DNA from: Corallococcus interemptor
GTDB lineage: Bacteria > Myxococcota > Myxococcia > Myxococcales > Myxococcaceae
Direction: 5' to 3'
Assembly: GCF_003668875.1 (NCBI RefSeq)
Contig: NZ_RAWM01000051.1
Span: 1 to 54,870, forward strand
DNA length: 54,870 nt
Part shown: one piece after another, positions 1-9,448 of the stretch
How the letters are laid out: every line of letters begins with the position of its first letter
Position numbering within the stretch: the stretch's first letter is position 1
Program-made: the position numbers and the translations under genes
Notes under the pieces: model-generated
Database searches by the model: none
What the model saw: only the letters and a program-made list of their open reading frames with translations
Told to the model about the DNA's origin: nothing

Positions 1-800
1 TATAAGAGCCAGGCGCTGCCTTCGTCCCGCCCCAGCTCCCGGGCCGTCAGCGCCGCGAGCCCCGCGGGCGCGAGCGCCTGGAGCCACGGTGTGAGCAGCC
101 GCGCGCATTCCTCCGGATGTGAGAAATAGGGAACGTGCCCCGCACCGCGCAGCACGTGAAGCGGCGTGCCCTCCGGCAGCGACGCGGCCAGCCGCGAGAG
201 TGACGACGGCGGCACCAGCACGTCGCGGTCCCCCTGGATGCACACGCAGGACACCTTCAGCGGGCGCAGGTCCGGCGGGGGCGGCTCCGTGTGGATGGCG
301 AACGCGCGCCGCAGCGTCGTCAGGCGCTCCAGCGCCGTGGTGGGCACCACGTCCGCCACCTGATCCGCCGGCACCGGCCGCCACGCCGCCAGCGATGCCG
401 CGACGCGTCCGGGACGCCCCAGCACGGCGATGGGCCCCATCATCGCGATGAGCCTCCCGCGAGGCCCCACGTGCTCGGTGCGCGTGAAGGCCCCCAGGAA
501 CGCGACGCCGCGCGTCGCCCCGCCCGCGGCCAGGTGCGCCGCCACCATGCCGCCAAAGGAGCTGGCCACCACCGCGTCCACGTTCCCCGTGACGCGCAGC
601 ACCTGCTCCGCCAGCGCCCGCGCGCCACGGGCCGCGTGCTCGCCTTCCGGGTACTCGACCAGCACGGGACGCGCTGCGTCTGTCAGCTGGAGGGCAAGCT
701 CACGAAAGCCCGATCCACGGGCGCCCAGTCCCGGCAACAAGAGGACGCGGGGGCCTTCGTCATTCCCGCCCAGCTCTGTCAGCTCCACCGTGCGCCGCAT
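1..800 (-). CDS. Alpha/beta-fold hydrolase (3' end outside window)
   Basis: This minus-strand frame starts with ATG at 800, preceded by an AGGAG ribosome site about five bases upstream. It stays open to the left edge, giving about 266 visible residues. Early residues include an LLLPGLGARG turn typical of the oxyanion-hole region. The nucleophile elbow reads ASSFGG with Ser81 as probable nucleophile, using Ala where GxSxG would have the first Gly. A QGDRDVLVP segment near residues 189-196 supplies the acid, and GAGHVPYFSHPE near 219-230 supplies the catalytic His (about 222). This order of Ser, Asp and His is that of BioH/epoxide-hydrolase-like esterases. The substrate cannot be told. The C-terminus is nearly complete, because a family member is usually 250-290 residues. 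The next gene (1044) is divergent. Confidence 0.85.
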   Translation of the reverse strand, partial: MRRTVELTELGGNDEGPRVLLLPGLGARGSGFRELALQLTDAARPVLVEYPEGEHAARGARALAEQVLRVTGNVDAVVASSFGGMVAAHLAAGGATRGVAFLGAFTRTEHVGPRGRLIAMMGPIAVLGRPGRVAASLAAWRPVPADQVADVVPTTALERLTTLRRAFAIHTEPPPPDLRPLKVSCVCIQGDRDVLVPPSSLSRLAASLPEGTPLHVLRGAGHVPYFSHPEECARLLTPWLQALAPAGLAALTARELGRDEGSAWLL

Positions 801-1043
801 GTCTCCTGCCTTCCCCAGAAACGCGCCGGACAACACCGGGGACGCCCTGGGTCTGCCCGCGCCCACCCGGTGGCACACCCGACCCACGGGCAATACGCCG
901 CGCCCCCGGTGGCTCGCTTGCCAGGACGGAGAGTGATACATGATTCATCCCACCACCCTTTTCCAGCGTCACGCTGCACGGTGTCTGGTGGCCAAGGATT
1001 TTCGCGTCCAGCGTTCTGACAGCATGGGGGCGAAGGGTTAAGA

Positions 1044-1409
1044 ATGGTCACCGTGAATCTGCATGCCTTCGGGGAGTTTGTTCGCAAGCATCGTCCGGCC
1101 CTGGAGGTTCGGGCCGCGAAGCTTTGCGCAGGGAGCGCGGTCGACTCCACGGAGCTGGTCGGCGAGACGCTGGAGCGGGCGCTGTCCGTGTTCGAGCGGC
1201 TGCAGGACCAGGACACCGCGTCCGTGACGCAGTGGCTGGATGGCGCCATGAGCCGCTGCTTCGCGCGGATGGGCGGACAGCTGCCGGACGCGCGCGCCGC
1301 GGCGCCGGACCTGCAGCAGACGTTCGACCTGCTGCGCGCGCGCTTCCGTGAGGTCTACGCGCAGCCGGCGTTCGGCAAGAGCGCGGGCGTCACCGGCTGG
1401 CGGATGTAA
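1044..1409 (+). CDS. Small protein resembling sigma-70 region 2
   Basis: This 121-residue protein starts at ATG 1044, with a GAAGGG-like ribosome site. Residues 8-50 (a helix with FVRKHRPALEVRAAKL, then STELVGETLERALSVFERL) resemble region 2 of ECF sigma factors, the part that binds core RNA polymerase and the -10 element. There is no recognisable region 4 helix-turn-helix, and the protein ends soon after a second helical segment. It may be a decayed or truncated sigma factor, a sigma-like decoy, or an unrelated helical protein. It lies between a divergent hydrolase and a convergent helicase gene, so it is probably monocistronic. Function is not established. Confidence 0.6.
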   Translation: MVTVNLHAFGEFVRKHRPALEVRAAKLCAGSAVDSTELVGETLERALSVFERLQDQDTASVTQWLDGAMSRCFARMGGQLPDARAAAPDLQQTFDLLRARFREVYAQPAFGKSAGVTGWRM

Positions 1410-1431
1410 CAAGTCCCGCGCCCTGGATGTT

Positions 1432-4400
1432 TCAGGGCGCCGGGCGGTGGCCCGCCAGCGTCTCCACGTAGGACGCGGCCACCCGGAGGAAGCGGCCCCC
1501 ACGCACGCCGGTGAGGTACTGGCGCTTCATCGCGCGGGTGGCCCCCACGTAGAACATCGCGCGGCGGATGCGTTCGTTCTCGCGGTCGTTGCGCTGGCGC
1601 GCTCCCGCCATCCACGCCTCGATGGAGTCCAGGGCCTCCAGCCCGGCGAAGAAGACGACGGGGCACTCGTGGCCCTTGCAGGAGAACACCGTGGTGGCGC
1701 GCACGTGGTCCACGCCGCTCACCCGGAAGTCCGTCACGTCCCGTCCGCCCTTGCCGCCGTAGGCCTCCGCGGGCACGCCCGCCTTGCGCAGCGCGTCCGT
1801 GAACGACGCGGGCATGACGGGGGCCACCACCAGGATGTCGCCCGGGTGGACGCCCTCCTCGCGCACCAGCCGGGCAATCTCCTTGGCCACCCAGCGCGCC
1901 TCGCTGGCGCTGGAGGCGAAGTCCTTCACCTGGGGCAGCACGCCGCCGCGCTCGGTGGACTGCACGCGGTAGAGGCCCTCCAGCGTCTCCTCCGGCAGCC
2001 ACAGGAGCCGCTCGCGGGCCAGCTCCCCGGCCTTCATGTATTCGCGCATGCCGGGGTCGGTGACGCGGTGCTGGCGCAGCGGGTCCAGCACGACGTTGAA
2101 GGCCACGTCCAGGATGTCGCGCGTGGCGCGGAAGGTCTCCTTGAGCACGCGGGTGCGGCCCCGGAAGGACAGCCCTTCGGGCAGCTGCTCCTTCAGGCTG
2201 TCGATGGGCACCTGGCCATAGACGTTCTGCGAGTCGTCCATGAACAGCTGGAAGCAGCGGGACTCGCGGCCGTCCGCGTCCACGCGCGGGCGCACCAGCG
2301 CGTGCAGCGACGCCAGGCCCCTGGCGTCCATGTCCTGCGCCTCGTCCACGAAGACGGCGTCGAAGGCGTGCGGCTCCAGGCGCCGGAGCGCGCCCACGTG
2401 CTTCACCGTCACCTGGGCCCGCAGCGGACGCACCTGCTCCGGGGGGGCGCGCACGGTGAGCGCCTCCAGGAGCAGCTTCTCCACGAGCGGCGCGAGCGAG
2501 CGGTTGTAGAAGGACACCAGCACCCGGGCGCGCGGGTTCTCCAGCAGGTAGCGCGCGGCCCAGTGCGCCAGCACGTACGTCTTGCCGCTGCCGGCCACGC
2601 CGCGCACCAGGTGGTGGCCGTCGTCGAAGCGCCGCTCGAAGAGGGAGACCTGCTCCTGGGTGAAGAGCGGCCCGGTGTCCCTGCCGCCCGCGATTTCGCC
2701 GCCCAGGCCCACGGGCACCAGCGGCGGCGGGGGCGGCGGAGGCGGACGCGGCGTGGTGGCCAGAAGCTCCAGCCTCGGCGGCGTGCCGGCGTGGACGCGC
2801 ACGCGGGGGAGCAGCGACAGGAACCGCGCGGGCACGGGTGAGGCGCGGGCCTCCGCGCGCGAGGCGAGCACCAGCAGGTATTCCTTCGCGCGGCTGGCGG
2901 CGACGTTGAGGATGGGCACCAGCGTGTGCGGCGGGAAGGGACGGCCTCCGGCCACCGTGTCCACCATCACCACGTCGTACTGGGTGCCCTGCTGGCGGTG
3001 GATGGTGGAGGCGCTGAACATGTCGTGGCGCAGCCCCGCCGCGTTGCCCAGCTTGCGCAGGAGCGCCGCCTGCGCGCGGTAGGGCGTCACGCACAGCACG
3101 GTGAGGCCCAGGCGCACGGCCTGGCGCGCCAGCGTCACGGCGAGCTCCGCGGACAGCTCGCGCTGGTAGCCGGAGCCTGTCTCGCCCCGGCCATGGGTGA
3201 GGCGGCGCGTGTCGCGGCTCAGGCCGTCCAGCACCAGCCACATGGCGCGTGACGGGAAGGCGGGCACGGGCGGGGGCTTCTGGGCCCGGTCCTTCACGAG
3301 GTCGCCGTCCTCCAGCGCGCCGCCGTAGCAGAAGTGGCTGACCACCTTCGCGATGTCCGGGTGCATGCGGTGCTGCGTGCGCAGGAGCAGCACGTCCGGG
3401 CGCTCCGCGTCCTTCACCGCGTCTTCCAGGTGGGACAGGGCGCTGGCGCGAAGCCACGTCTGGGTGCCCTTGCCCGCGCCCTCCGCCGCGCGGCTCACGG
3501 GGCCAATCTGCTTGGGGTCTCCCGCGAGCGTCACGTGCCGGGCCAGCGGGGCCAGCAACGCCGTCGCCGCGCGCGTCACCATCCCGGCCTCGTCCACCAC
3601 GAGCCGCTCGAAGGTCTGCTCCCCTTCCAGCTCCGACACGAGCCGCAGGGCGCGGTGCACGGTGAGCACCATGAGGGGGCTGTCGCCCTTCTCCGCTTCC
3701 TTGAGCGTTGGGTCCTTCACGCGGCCGCGCAAGGAGCGCAGCTCCGCCTGCATGCGGGCGAGCTCCGGCGCGGCGCCGCCCCGGGCGCGCTCCAGGGTGA
3801 GCTCGCGCTCGCGCTGCTGGATGGTGTTGATGAGCTTGCTGGACTTGTTCTCCTCCACCGCCACGGTGGGCAGCTTCGCCACGGCGTCGCTCGCGCCGGT
3901 GCCGCCCCGGAAGATGGTGTGGGCCAGGGGGCGCAGGGGGATGGGGTCGCGCTCCAGGAGGGCGCTGACGCGCATCACCAGCTCATCCGCGGCCCGGTTG
4001 GTGGGGGCCACCGCGAGGATGCGCTCGTGGGGGTAGGCGCGCAGGGCGCGGGCGATGAGGTCCGCGACGGCCGTGGTCTTTCCGGTGCCGGGCGGGCCCC
4101 AGATGCTGCCCCACGGCTGGCGCCACAGCCGGTCCACGGGGATGAGCTCCGCGTCGCGGGGGGACGGCGTGGAGGGCAGCAATTCCCCCTTCGCGCGCGC
4201 CAGGGCGTTCTCGAGCGCGGGGACGCGTTCCTCGTAGGCGGCAGCGGCGGCGCACAGGGCCTCCGCGAAGTCGTAGGGCCGGTAGCACCAGCGCTCGCAG
4301 GAGAGGACGCGGCGGTCCAGGTCCTCGCCGGAGTCGGAGGAGGCGAAGACGCGGCCGGACTCGAAGTCCAGGTGGACGATGTTCCCGGCGAAGACGAGCT

Positions 4401-5112
4401 CCTCGCCCAGGAAGCCCAGCAGCGAGCCACCGGACCAGTCCGGATCCGCGGCGGGCACGGGCACGAGCCCCAGCACCCCGGGCCCGGCCAGGCCCACCTC
4501 GCGGGCCTCCTGGATCCGCTGCGCGCGGTACTGGCTGCGCTCGGCCACCAGCGCGTCGCGCAGGTCCTCCGGGAGATAGGTGGGCGCGACCCACTGTTCC
4601 CGGCGGCGCCCGGAGGACACGGCGGCCTGCATGGCCTCGCGCTCCGCGGGGGTGACGTCACCGGAGGCGGACACGTCGCGCGCGGGAGCCTCTTCGACAG
4701 GACGCGCGTCGGCCGCGTCGTCCACGCGGATGAGGTTCGGCGCGGGCGGCTTCGGCGTCCCAGCGTCAGCGAGGCGCGGGGCTTCTGCCTCGTCACCGCG
4801 AACGGTGGGCACCGCGCGGTTCATGCGGTGGGAGGGCGGCCTGGACGCCAGCGCCGCGGAGTCCAGCTCCCGGAAGGTCAGCGTCCGTCCCTTCGCGGAT
4901 GCCCTGCCCTTCACCTCCGTGGCCTTCGGCGCGGGCGCGGCGTCCTCGTCCTCGGGCGGCCACGACGAGCGGACCCGGAGCACCGGCGCGGCGTGTTCCA
5001 CCTGGACGTCGGTGTCGTACTCCACGCGGAGCACGGGCATGAGGCCATCCGGAGCACGCTCGTCCCGCGGCGCCTCCCCCTGACCCGACTCCTCGTCCGT
5101 CCTGCGCATCAT
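1432..5112 (-). CDS. Large protein with two SF1 helicase motors
   Basis: This 1226-residue protein has two separate superfamily 1 ATPase units. The first (about residues 300-770) has Walker A GPPGTGKTT near 338, Walker B DEAG near 504, a GDPKQIGP motif III and an HRMHP motif. It ends with a QQGTQYDVVMVDT/NVAASRAK motif V-VI pair, as in Upf1/SMUBP-type helicases. The second (about 815-1226) has Walker A GVAGSGKT near 836, DEAQD near 920, LKETFRATRDI, and a final FYVGATRAMKRQ typical of UvrD/RecB-type motors. The first 300 residues are Pro/Ala-rich and acidic, then an OB- or SH3-like stretch. The two ATG codons at 5112 and 5109 are both possible starts. Its role is probably in DNA or RNA processing, but the exact substrate is unknown. 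It stands alone. Confidence 0.85.
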   Translation of the reverse strand: MMRRTDEESGQGEAPRDERAPDGLMPVLRVEYDTDVQVEHAAPVLRVRSSWPPEDEDAAPAPKATEVKGRASAKGRTLTFRELDSAALASRPPSHRMNRAVPTVRGDEAEAPRLADAGTPKPPAPNLIRVDDAADARPVEEAPARDVSASGDVTPAEREAMQAAVSSGRRREQWVAPTYLPEDLRDALVAERSQYRAQRIQEAREVGLAGPGVLGLVPVPAADPDWSGGSLLGFLGEELVFAGNIVHLDFESGRVFASSDSGEDLDRRVLSCERWCYRPYDFAEALCAAAAAYEERVPALENALARAKGELLPSTPSPRDAELIPVDRLWRQPWGSIWGPPGTGKTTAVADLIARALRAYPHERILAVAPTNRAADELVMRVSALLERDPIPLRPLAHTIFRGGTGASDAVAKLPTVAVEENKSSKLINTIQQRERELTLERARGGAAPELARMQAELRSLRGRVKDPTLKEAEKGDSPLMVLTVHRALRLVSELEGEQTFERLVVDEAGMVTRAATALLAPLARHVTLAGDPKQIGPVSRAAEGAGKGTQTWLRASALSHLEDAVKDAERPDVLLLRTQHRMHPDIAKVVSHFCYGGALEDGDLVKDRAQKPPPVPAFPSRAMWLVLDGLSRDTRRLTHGRGETGSGYQRELSAELAVTLARQAVRLGLTVLCVTPYRAQAALLRKLGNAAGLRHDMFSASTIHRQQGTQYDVVMVDTVAGGRPFPPHTLVPILNVAASRAKEYLLVLASRAEARASPVPARFLSLLPRVRVHAGTPPRLELLATTPRPPPPPPPPLVPVGLGGEIAGGRDTGPLFTQEQVSLFERRFDDGHHLVRGVAGSGKTYVLAHWAARYLLENPRARVLVSFYNRSLAPLVEKLLLEALTVRAPPEQVRPLRAQVTVKHVGALRRLEPHAFDAVFVDEAQDMDARGLASLHALVRPRVDADGRESRCFQLFMDDSQNVYGQVPIDSLKEQLPEGLSFRGRTRVLKETFRATRDILDVAFNVVLDPLRQHRVTDPGMREYMKAGELARERLLWLPEETLEGLYRVQSTERGGVLPQVKDFASSASEARWVAKEIARLVREEGVHPGDILVVAPVMPASFTDALRKAGVPAEAYGGKGGRDVTDFRVSGVDHVRATTVFSCKGHECPVVFFAGLEALDSIEAWMAGARQRNDRENERIRRAMFYVGATRAMKRQYLTGVRGGRFLRVAASYVETLAGHRPAP

Positions 5113-5257
5113 ACGGGGTGCTCGCGGCGCGGCCCTTCCTCACCTCGGAATGGGGCGATGCCGGGAGCCGGCCAAGCTAGGGGAGGCAGCGATCTGCGTC
5201 AACGCACGCGCAGGGCCCCTCGCACGCCTGCACCAGGGGTGAAGCCCCAACACGACA

Positions 5258-5288
5258 GCCCGGGCCGCGCACACTCGCGGACCCGGGC
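5258..5288 (-). terminator. GC-rich stem-loop downstream of the CARDB lipoprotein gene
   Basis: GCCCGGG at 5258-5264 pairs with CCCGGGC at 5282-5288 across a 17-base loop, just beyond the stop of the minus-strand lipoprotein gene. No T-tract follows, so intrinsic termination is only a possibility. Confidence 0.3.
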
Positions 5289-5318
5289 CGTCATCACCGC
5301 CCTGGAGCTGCGTGGCGA

Positions 5319-6467
5319 CTACAGCAGCGGGCAGAGCAGCCCGCCGCCCGTGTTCGCCGGGCAGCCTTCGCCCTGGCAGTACACGGGACCCACGCCCACG
5401 GAGATGAGGCCCTGAAGGCTGGGCACCTTCACCTTGCAGGTGCCAATCGTCGCGTTACCGGACGCGTCCGCCACCGAGTACACCATCGTGTAGACGCGGC
5501 CGTTGCCCAGCAGGCTGGACTCCGCGCGCAGCTGCGCGGACTTGCGGTCCGCGCTCAGCTTGATGTCCTGGCACTTGAAGAGGGCCAGGCTGAACAGCGC
5601 GTCCTCGGACTCGTCCGACTCCACGCGGAGGATGGAGGCCGACTGCTGCAGGTCCAGCGTCCCGCCGCAGGTGTCCACCGCCGGCTGCGCGCAGTCCGCC
5701 AGCGTCACCGTCTTGTAGTCCGCGCCCAGGGTGCGGGCCAGCACCAGGTTCTTGCTCGCCCCGGCCACCGGCGCCGCATCGTCCACCACCGTCACCGTCG
5801 CGGAGCACGACGCGGAATCCATCCCGTCCGACACCGTGAGCGTCACCGGCGTCGTGCCCACCGGGTACTGGCCCGCCGGGCTGGCCGTGATGCTCAGCGG
5901 CTGCGGGAAGCCGTCCGGATCATACGAGCCATTGTCGATGGACGCCGTCGCCCCACACGACGCGTTCGCCGGCACCGTCACGTCCTTGCACAGCGCCACC
6001 GGCGCCTGGTTCACCAGACAGCCGCCGCCCGCCGCCAGCGTCAGCGACCCCGTGTTGTTCTCCTCGCTGTCCTCCGGGAAGAAGTCCACGTGGTCCGCGA
6101 CCACGAACAGCTTCTGCGTACCGTCCGGCACCTGCACCGCCGTCTCGAACGCATAGCGCTCCTTGCCCACCAGCCACGGCACGTTCACCGTCGCCAGCAG
6201 CGTGCCGCCCTCGGCCGGGTCCCCGGCGTAGATGCCCGCCACCGAGGGGTCGATGCCCGTCGGTGCCTCGTTGACGATGGTGCCCGTCACCGTCGCCACC
6301 TGGCCCTCCGCGCACGTCACGCCCAGCCCGGCCACCGCCAGGTCCATGCCCGTGTGCAGCGCGGCCCTGGACTGACGCGGCCCCGCGCCCTCCTCCAGGG
6401 TTTCGGTACCACAGCCGCCCAGCAGCAGCAGGGAGGCGAAGAACGACAGAGGACGGCGCAAGGACAT
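5319..6467 (-). CDS. Secreted lipoprotein with CARDB-like and HYR-like domains
   Basis: The chosen start is ATG 6467, preceded by GGAGAG. It gives a 382-residue protein that begins directly with a lipoprotein signal, MSLRRPLSFF then LLLLGGC, with Cys19 as lipidation site. An upstream in-frame ATG at 6560 would bury this signal. Residues of about 45-140 look like a CARDB-type beta-sandwich (VAGLGVTCAEGQVATVTGTI). They are followed by a Cys-containing HYR/PKD-like stretch with PVTLTVSDGMDSASCSATVTV and a terminal immunoglobulin-like segment with several cysteines. Such proteins sit on the outer membrane or cell surface and are frequent in myxobacteria. No enzymatic motif is visible, and function is unknown. 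Confidence 0.8.
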   Translation of the reverse strand: MSLRRPLSFFASLLLLGGCGTETLEEGAGPRQSRAALHTGMDLAVAGLGVTCAEGQVATVTGTIVNEAPTGIDPSVAGIYAGDPAEGGTLLATVNVPWLVGKERYAFETAVQVPDGTQKLFVVADHVDFFPEDSEENNTGSLTLAAGGGCLVNQAPVALCKDVTVPANASCGATASIDNGSYDPDGFPQPLSITASPAGQYPVGTTPVTLTVSDGMDSASCSATVTVVDDAAPVAGASKNLVLARTLGADYKTVTLADCAQPAVDTCGGTLDLQQSASILRVESDESEDALFSLALFKCQDIKLSADRKSAQLRAESSLLGNGRVYTMVYSVADASGNATIGTCKVKVPSLQGLISVGVGPVYCQGEGCPANTGGGLLCPLL

Positions 6468-6816
6468 GACTCTCTCCAATGAGAAGGGCGGTGCCGGGTC
6501 GGGGGGAGCGGTCCTGACGCCAGACAATGACAACCAGGCCCGTGCACAATTCTCTGCCATAAACGGATTTTTCTAGCAATACGGGCAAGGCTGTACCCAG
6601 GTCCAGGTATACACAGACACCCCATTGGAGCCCCAATGACCCGGCTGTCTGTCTTTGCGAGGAGTCGAGAAACGGCGCACTCCATGTCTGGGTTTGGACG
6701 ACCTGACAGGTTGCCGCTCTCTCGGGGAAGAGGGGGGCAGGCGGCCGTCGCAGTGGACAGCGCCCTCCCTGATGGGGTTGGTTGGGCCCTCCCCGGCTGT
6801 TGAGGGGACCTACACC
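6468..6816. other. Divergent intergenic region
   Basis: This 349-base stretch separates two genes that both read away from it. It holds no convincing gene. A locally AT-rich patch around 6555-6600 is the likely promoter area. On the minus strand it contains TTGCCC followed about 19 bases later by TTTATG, a weak sigma-70-like match. A small palindrome lies at 6623-6638. Confidence 0.4.
6623..6638. promoter_or_regulatory. Short palindrome, possible operator
   Basis: CATTGG at 6623-6628 and CCAATG at 6633-6638 form perfect arms around AGCC. The site sits inside the divergent promoter region between the lipoprotein and radical SAM genes. A binding role is only inferred from position and symmetry. 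Confidence 0.2.
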
Positions 6817-8844
6817 ATGGCCTCCATCGCTCCCCGCTATGCCCACCCGTTCCTCCCCGTCACCCGCGCCGACATGCAGGCCCGGGGCTGGGAGCAGTGC
6901 GACATCATCATCGTGAGCGGCGACGCCTACGTGGACCACCCGGCCTTCGGGCCGGTGCTCATCGCGCGCTTCCTGGAGGGGCGGGGGTTCAAGGTGGGGC
7001 TCATCCCCCAGCCGGACTGGCACTCGGCGGAGCCCTTCAAGGCGCTGGGGGCGCCGCGGCTCTTCTTCGGGGTGGCGGCGGGCAACCTGGACTCGATGCT
7101 CAACCGGCTGACGGCCCAGAAGAAGAACCGCTCGGAGGACCAGTACAGCCCGGGCGGGCGCACCAACTGCCGGCCGGACCGGGCGTCCATCGTGTACGCG
7201 CAGCGCTGCCGCGAGGCCTTCCCGGACGTGCCCATCGTGCTGGGCGGCATCGAGGCCAGCCTCCGGCGCATCGCGCACTTCGACTACTGGAGCGAGAAGG
7301 TGCGCCGCTCCATCCTCTTCGACGCCAAGGCGGACCTGCTGGTGTTCGGCATGGGCGAGCGGCCCATCTGGGAGATCGCCGACCGGCTCAACAAGGGCGA
7401 GCGCATCGAGGACCTGAAGGACATCCGGGGCACCGCGCACCTCATCAACGACGCGGCCATGAAGGCCCTGGAGGCGGACCCGGCGAAGCGCGCGGCGGAC
7501 CACGGCAAGGTGGTGGTGCTGCCCTCCTACGAGGACGTGGTCGCGGACACGCGCGCCTTCGCGGTGATGAGCCGGGACTTCCAGATGGAGACCAACCCCG
7601 GCAACGCGCGCGCCATCGCGCAGCGCCACGGCAACCGCGCCATCTACATGAACCCGCCCGCCCGGCCGCTGGAGGACGGCGCCGGACAGAAGCCCGGGGA
7701 CACGGCCACGGTGGCCATGGATGAGCTGTACGACCTGAAGTTCAACCGCGTGCCGCACCCCATGTACAAGGAGTCCATCCCCGCGTACGAGACGGTGAAG
7801 CACTCGGTGGTGCTGATGCGCGGGTGCTTTGGCGGCTGCACCTTCTGCTCCATCACGGAGCACGAGGGCCGCGTCATCCAGAGCCGGTCCGCGCAGAGCG
7901 TGCTGCGCGAGGTGCGCGAGGTGCGGCGCATGGGGGACTTCCGGGGGACGATTACGGACCTGGGTGGGCCCACGGCGAACATGTACAAGCTCAAGTGCAA
8001 GAGCGAGGACATCGAGAGCCGCTGCCGCAAGCTGTCCTGCGTGCACCCGGGCGTGTGCGAGAACCTCCAGACGGACCACGGGCCGCTCATCTCGCTGATG
8101 AAGCAGGTGCGCGAGGAGCCGGGCGTGAAGCACGTCTTCATCGCGAGCGGCGTGCGGTACGACCTGGCGGAGCGCTCGCCGGAGTACGTGAAGGAGCTGG
8201 CGGCGCACCACGTGGGCGGCCAGCTGTCCGTGGCGCCGGAGCACGTGTCGCCGCGCGTGCTGGAGAAGATGAAGAAGCCCGGCATCGAGAGCTTCGAGCG
8301 CTTCCAGCACATGTTCGCGTGCGCCAGCGAGGACGCGGGCAAGGAGCAGTACGACATCGCCTACTTCATCAGCGGCCACCCCGGCTCCACGCTGGAGGAC
8401 ATGGTGATGCTGGCGCAGTGGCTGAAGGAGAAGGGCAAGCGCCCCCGCCAGGTGCAGGACTTCATCCCCACGCCCATGTCGGTGGCCACGGCCATGTATT
8501 ACACGGGCCTGGATCCGCTGAAGATGGAGCCCGTGTACACGGCGAAGGGCCTGCGCGAGAAGCGGCTGCAGAAGGCGCTGCTCCTCTACTGGAACCCGGA
8601 GCACTGGCCGCTGGCGCGCGAGGCGCTGAAGCTGGCCGGGCGCGAGGACCTGATCGGCCGGGGCCCCAAGGCGCTGGTGCCGCCGGAGTCCGCCGCGGAG
8701 GCCGCGCGTCTGCGCCGTGCCTCGGAAGGTGCGAACGCGGACGAGGGCCTGGCGACGAACGCGTGGCCGCGTCCCGCGCAGCCGCGTCCGTCCGGGCCCC
8801 GGGGTGGGGGCCGCACGTCGCGTCCGGGGCCTCGCGGGCGGTAG
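6817..8844 (+). CDS. ygiQ: YgiQ-family (UPF0313) radical SAM protein
   Basis: ATG 6817 is preceded by GAGGGG and starts a 675-residue protein. Its first residues ([16 protein letters not shown]) match the usual YgiQ beginning, so in-frame ATG codons at 6655 and 6772 are rejected. A B12-binding-like N-terminal region ([14 protein letters not shown]) precedes the radical SAM core. The 4Fe-4S motif CFGGCTFC has cysteines at 337, 341 and 344. The SITEHEGR continuation and the later [14 protein letters not shown] segment are also typical of this family. The tail after residue 640 is Pro/Arg/Gly-rich and probably disordered. YgiQ proteins are widespread radical SAM enzymes whose reaction is unsettled. 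The gene appears monocistronic. Confidence 0.93.
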   Translation: MASIAPRYAHPFLPVTRADMQARGWEQCDIIIVSGDAYVDHPAFGPVLIARFLEGRGFKVGLIPQPDWHSAEPFKALGAPRLFFGVAAGNLDSMLNRLTAQKKNRSEDQYSPGGRTNCRPDRASIVYAQRCREAFPDVPIVLGGIEASLRRIAHFDYWSEKVRRSILFDAKADLLVFGMGERPIWEIADRLNKGERIEDLKDIRGTAHLINDAAMKALEADPAKRAADHGKVVVLPSYEDVVADTRAFAVMSRDFQMETNPGNARAIAQRHGNRAIYMNPPARPLEDGAGQKPGDTATVAMDELYDLKFNRVPHPMYKESIPAYETVKHSVVLMRGCFGGCTFCSITEHEGRVIQSRSAQSVLREVREVRRMGDFRGTITDLGGPTANMYKLKCKSEDIESRCRKLSCVHPGVCENLQTDHGPLISLMKQVREEPGVKHVFIASGVRYDLAERSPEYVKELAAHHVGGQLSVAPEHVSPRVLEKMKKPGIESFERFQHMFACASEDAGKEQYDIAYFISGHPGSTLEDMVMLAQWLKEKGKRPRQVQDFIPTPMSVATAMYYTGLDPLKMEPVYTAKGLREKRLQKALLLYWNPEHWPLAREALKLAGREDLIGRGPKALVPPESAAEAARLRRASEGANADEGLATNAWPRPAQPRPSGPRGGGRTSRPGPRGR

Positions 8845-8933
8845 CGGGCCCCTGGCTTTCGTTCCGGGGGGAGGCTCGGGTATAGGTGCGCCGCGTTTTC
8901 TTCAAGCGGCCACACCGCCGGAGCCACACAGCC

Positions 8934-9440
8934 ATGCCCAGGACTTCCCAGGAGCAGTCGCAGGAGCGTCACGCGTTCCTGCTCGACCTCTTTCGCAACC
9001 AGCCGGACCTGAGCCGTCAGGACGCCCTGGAGAGCTTCAAGGACCGCTTCGGCGCGACCATCAACCTGCGCACGTTCAACGAGCTGCGCGACCAGGCGAA
9101 GAAGGAGCTGGCCTCGCAGCCCGCCGCTCCGGCCGCCGCCCCCAAGGAAGAGGAGCAGGACGTGGACGTGCAGGACGAGCGCGCGGAAGTGACGGCGGAG
9201 GACGCGGGGACGCTGCTGAAGGCCGCGGCGGCTCCGGAGCTGCACGCGGGCACGGCCCCGGCGCAGAAGAAGCCGAAGGCGAAGGGCCCGGGTTCGCGCA
9301 ACGTGTTCGTGGACGCGCCCGCGGATCAGCTCCAGTTCCTGGAGCGCGTGGTGCAGCAGCTCCAGGAGGCCGGTGCCGCCAACGTGCGCATCGACCACGC
9401 CACCGACCGGTGGATGGTGCTGGTGGTGGACTCCAAGTAA
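8934..9440 (+). CDS. Conserved-looking hypothetical protein
   Basis: ATG 8934 follows a GGAG ribosome site and gives 168 residues. An N-terminal helical block (about 1-55, MPRTSQEQ to ELRDQAKKEL) looks like a small winged-helix or recombinase-like unit. An acidic Ala/Glu linker (60-125) follows, and then a compact C-terminal alpha-beta domain ending WMVLVVDSK. The protein is not secreted and shows no catalytic motif. It lies 89 bases downstream of the radical SAM gene and may share its transcript. I do not recognise the family. Confidence 0.7.
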   Translation: MPRTSQEQSQERHAFLLDLFRNQPDLSRQDALESFKDRFGATINLRTFNELRDQAKKELASQPAAPAAAPKEEEQDVDVQDERAEVTAEDAGTLLKAAAAPELHAGTAPAQKKPKAKGPGSRNVFVDAPADQLQFLERVVQQLQEAGAANVRIDHATDRWMVLVVDSK

Positions 9441-9448
9441 CGCGCCGT

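Noticed and set aside
5920-8604. Minus-strand frame spanning the lipoprotein and radical SAM genes
   Set aside because: It crosses two well-supported genes and their promoter region in a non-coding frame.
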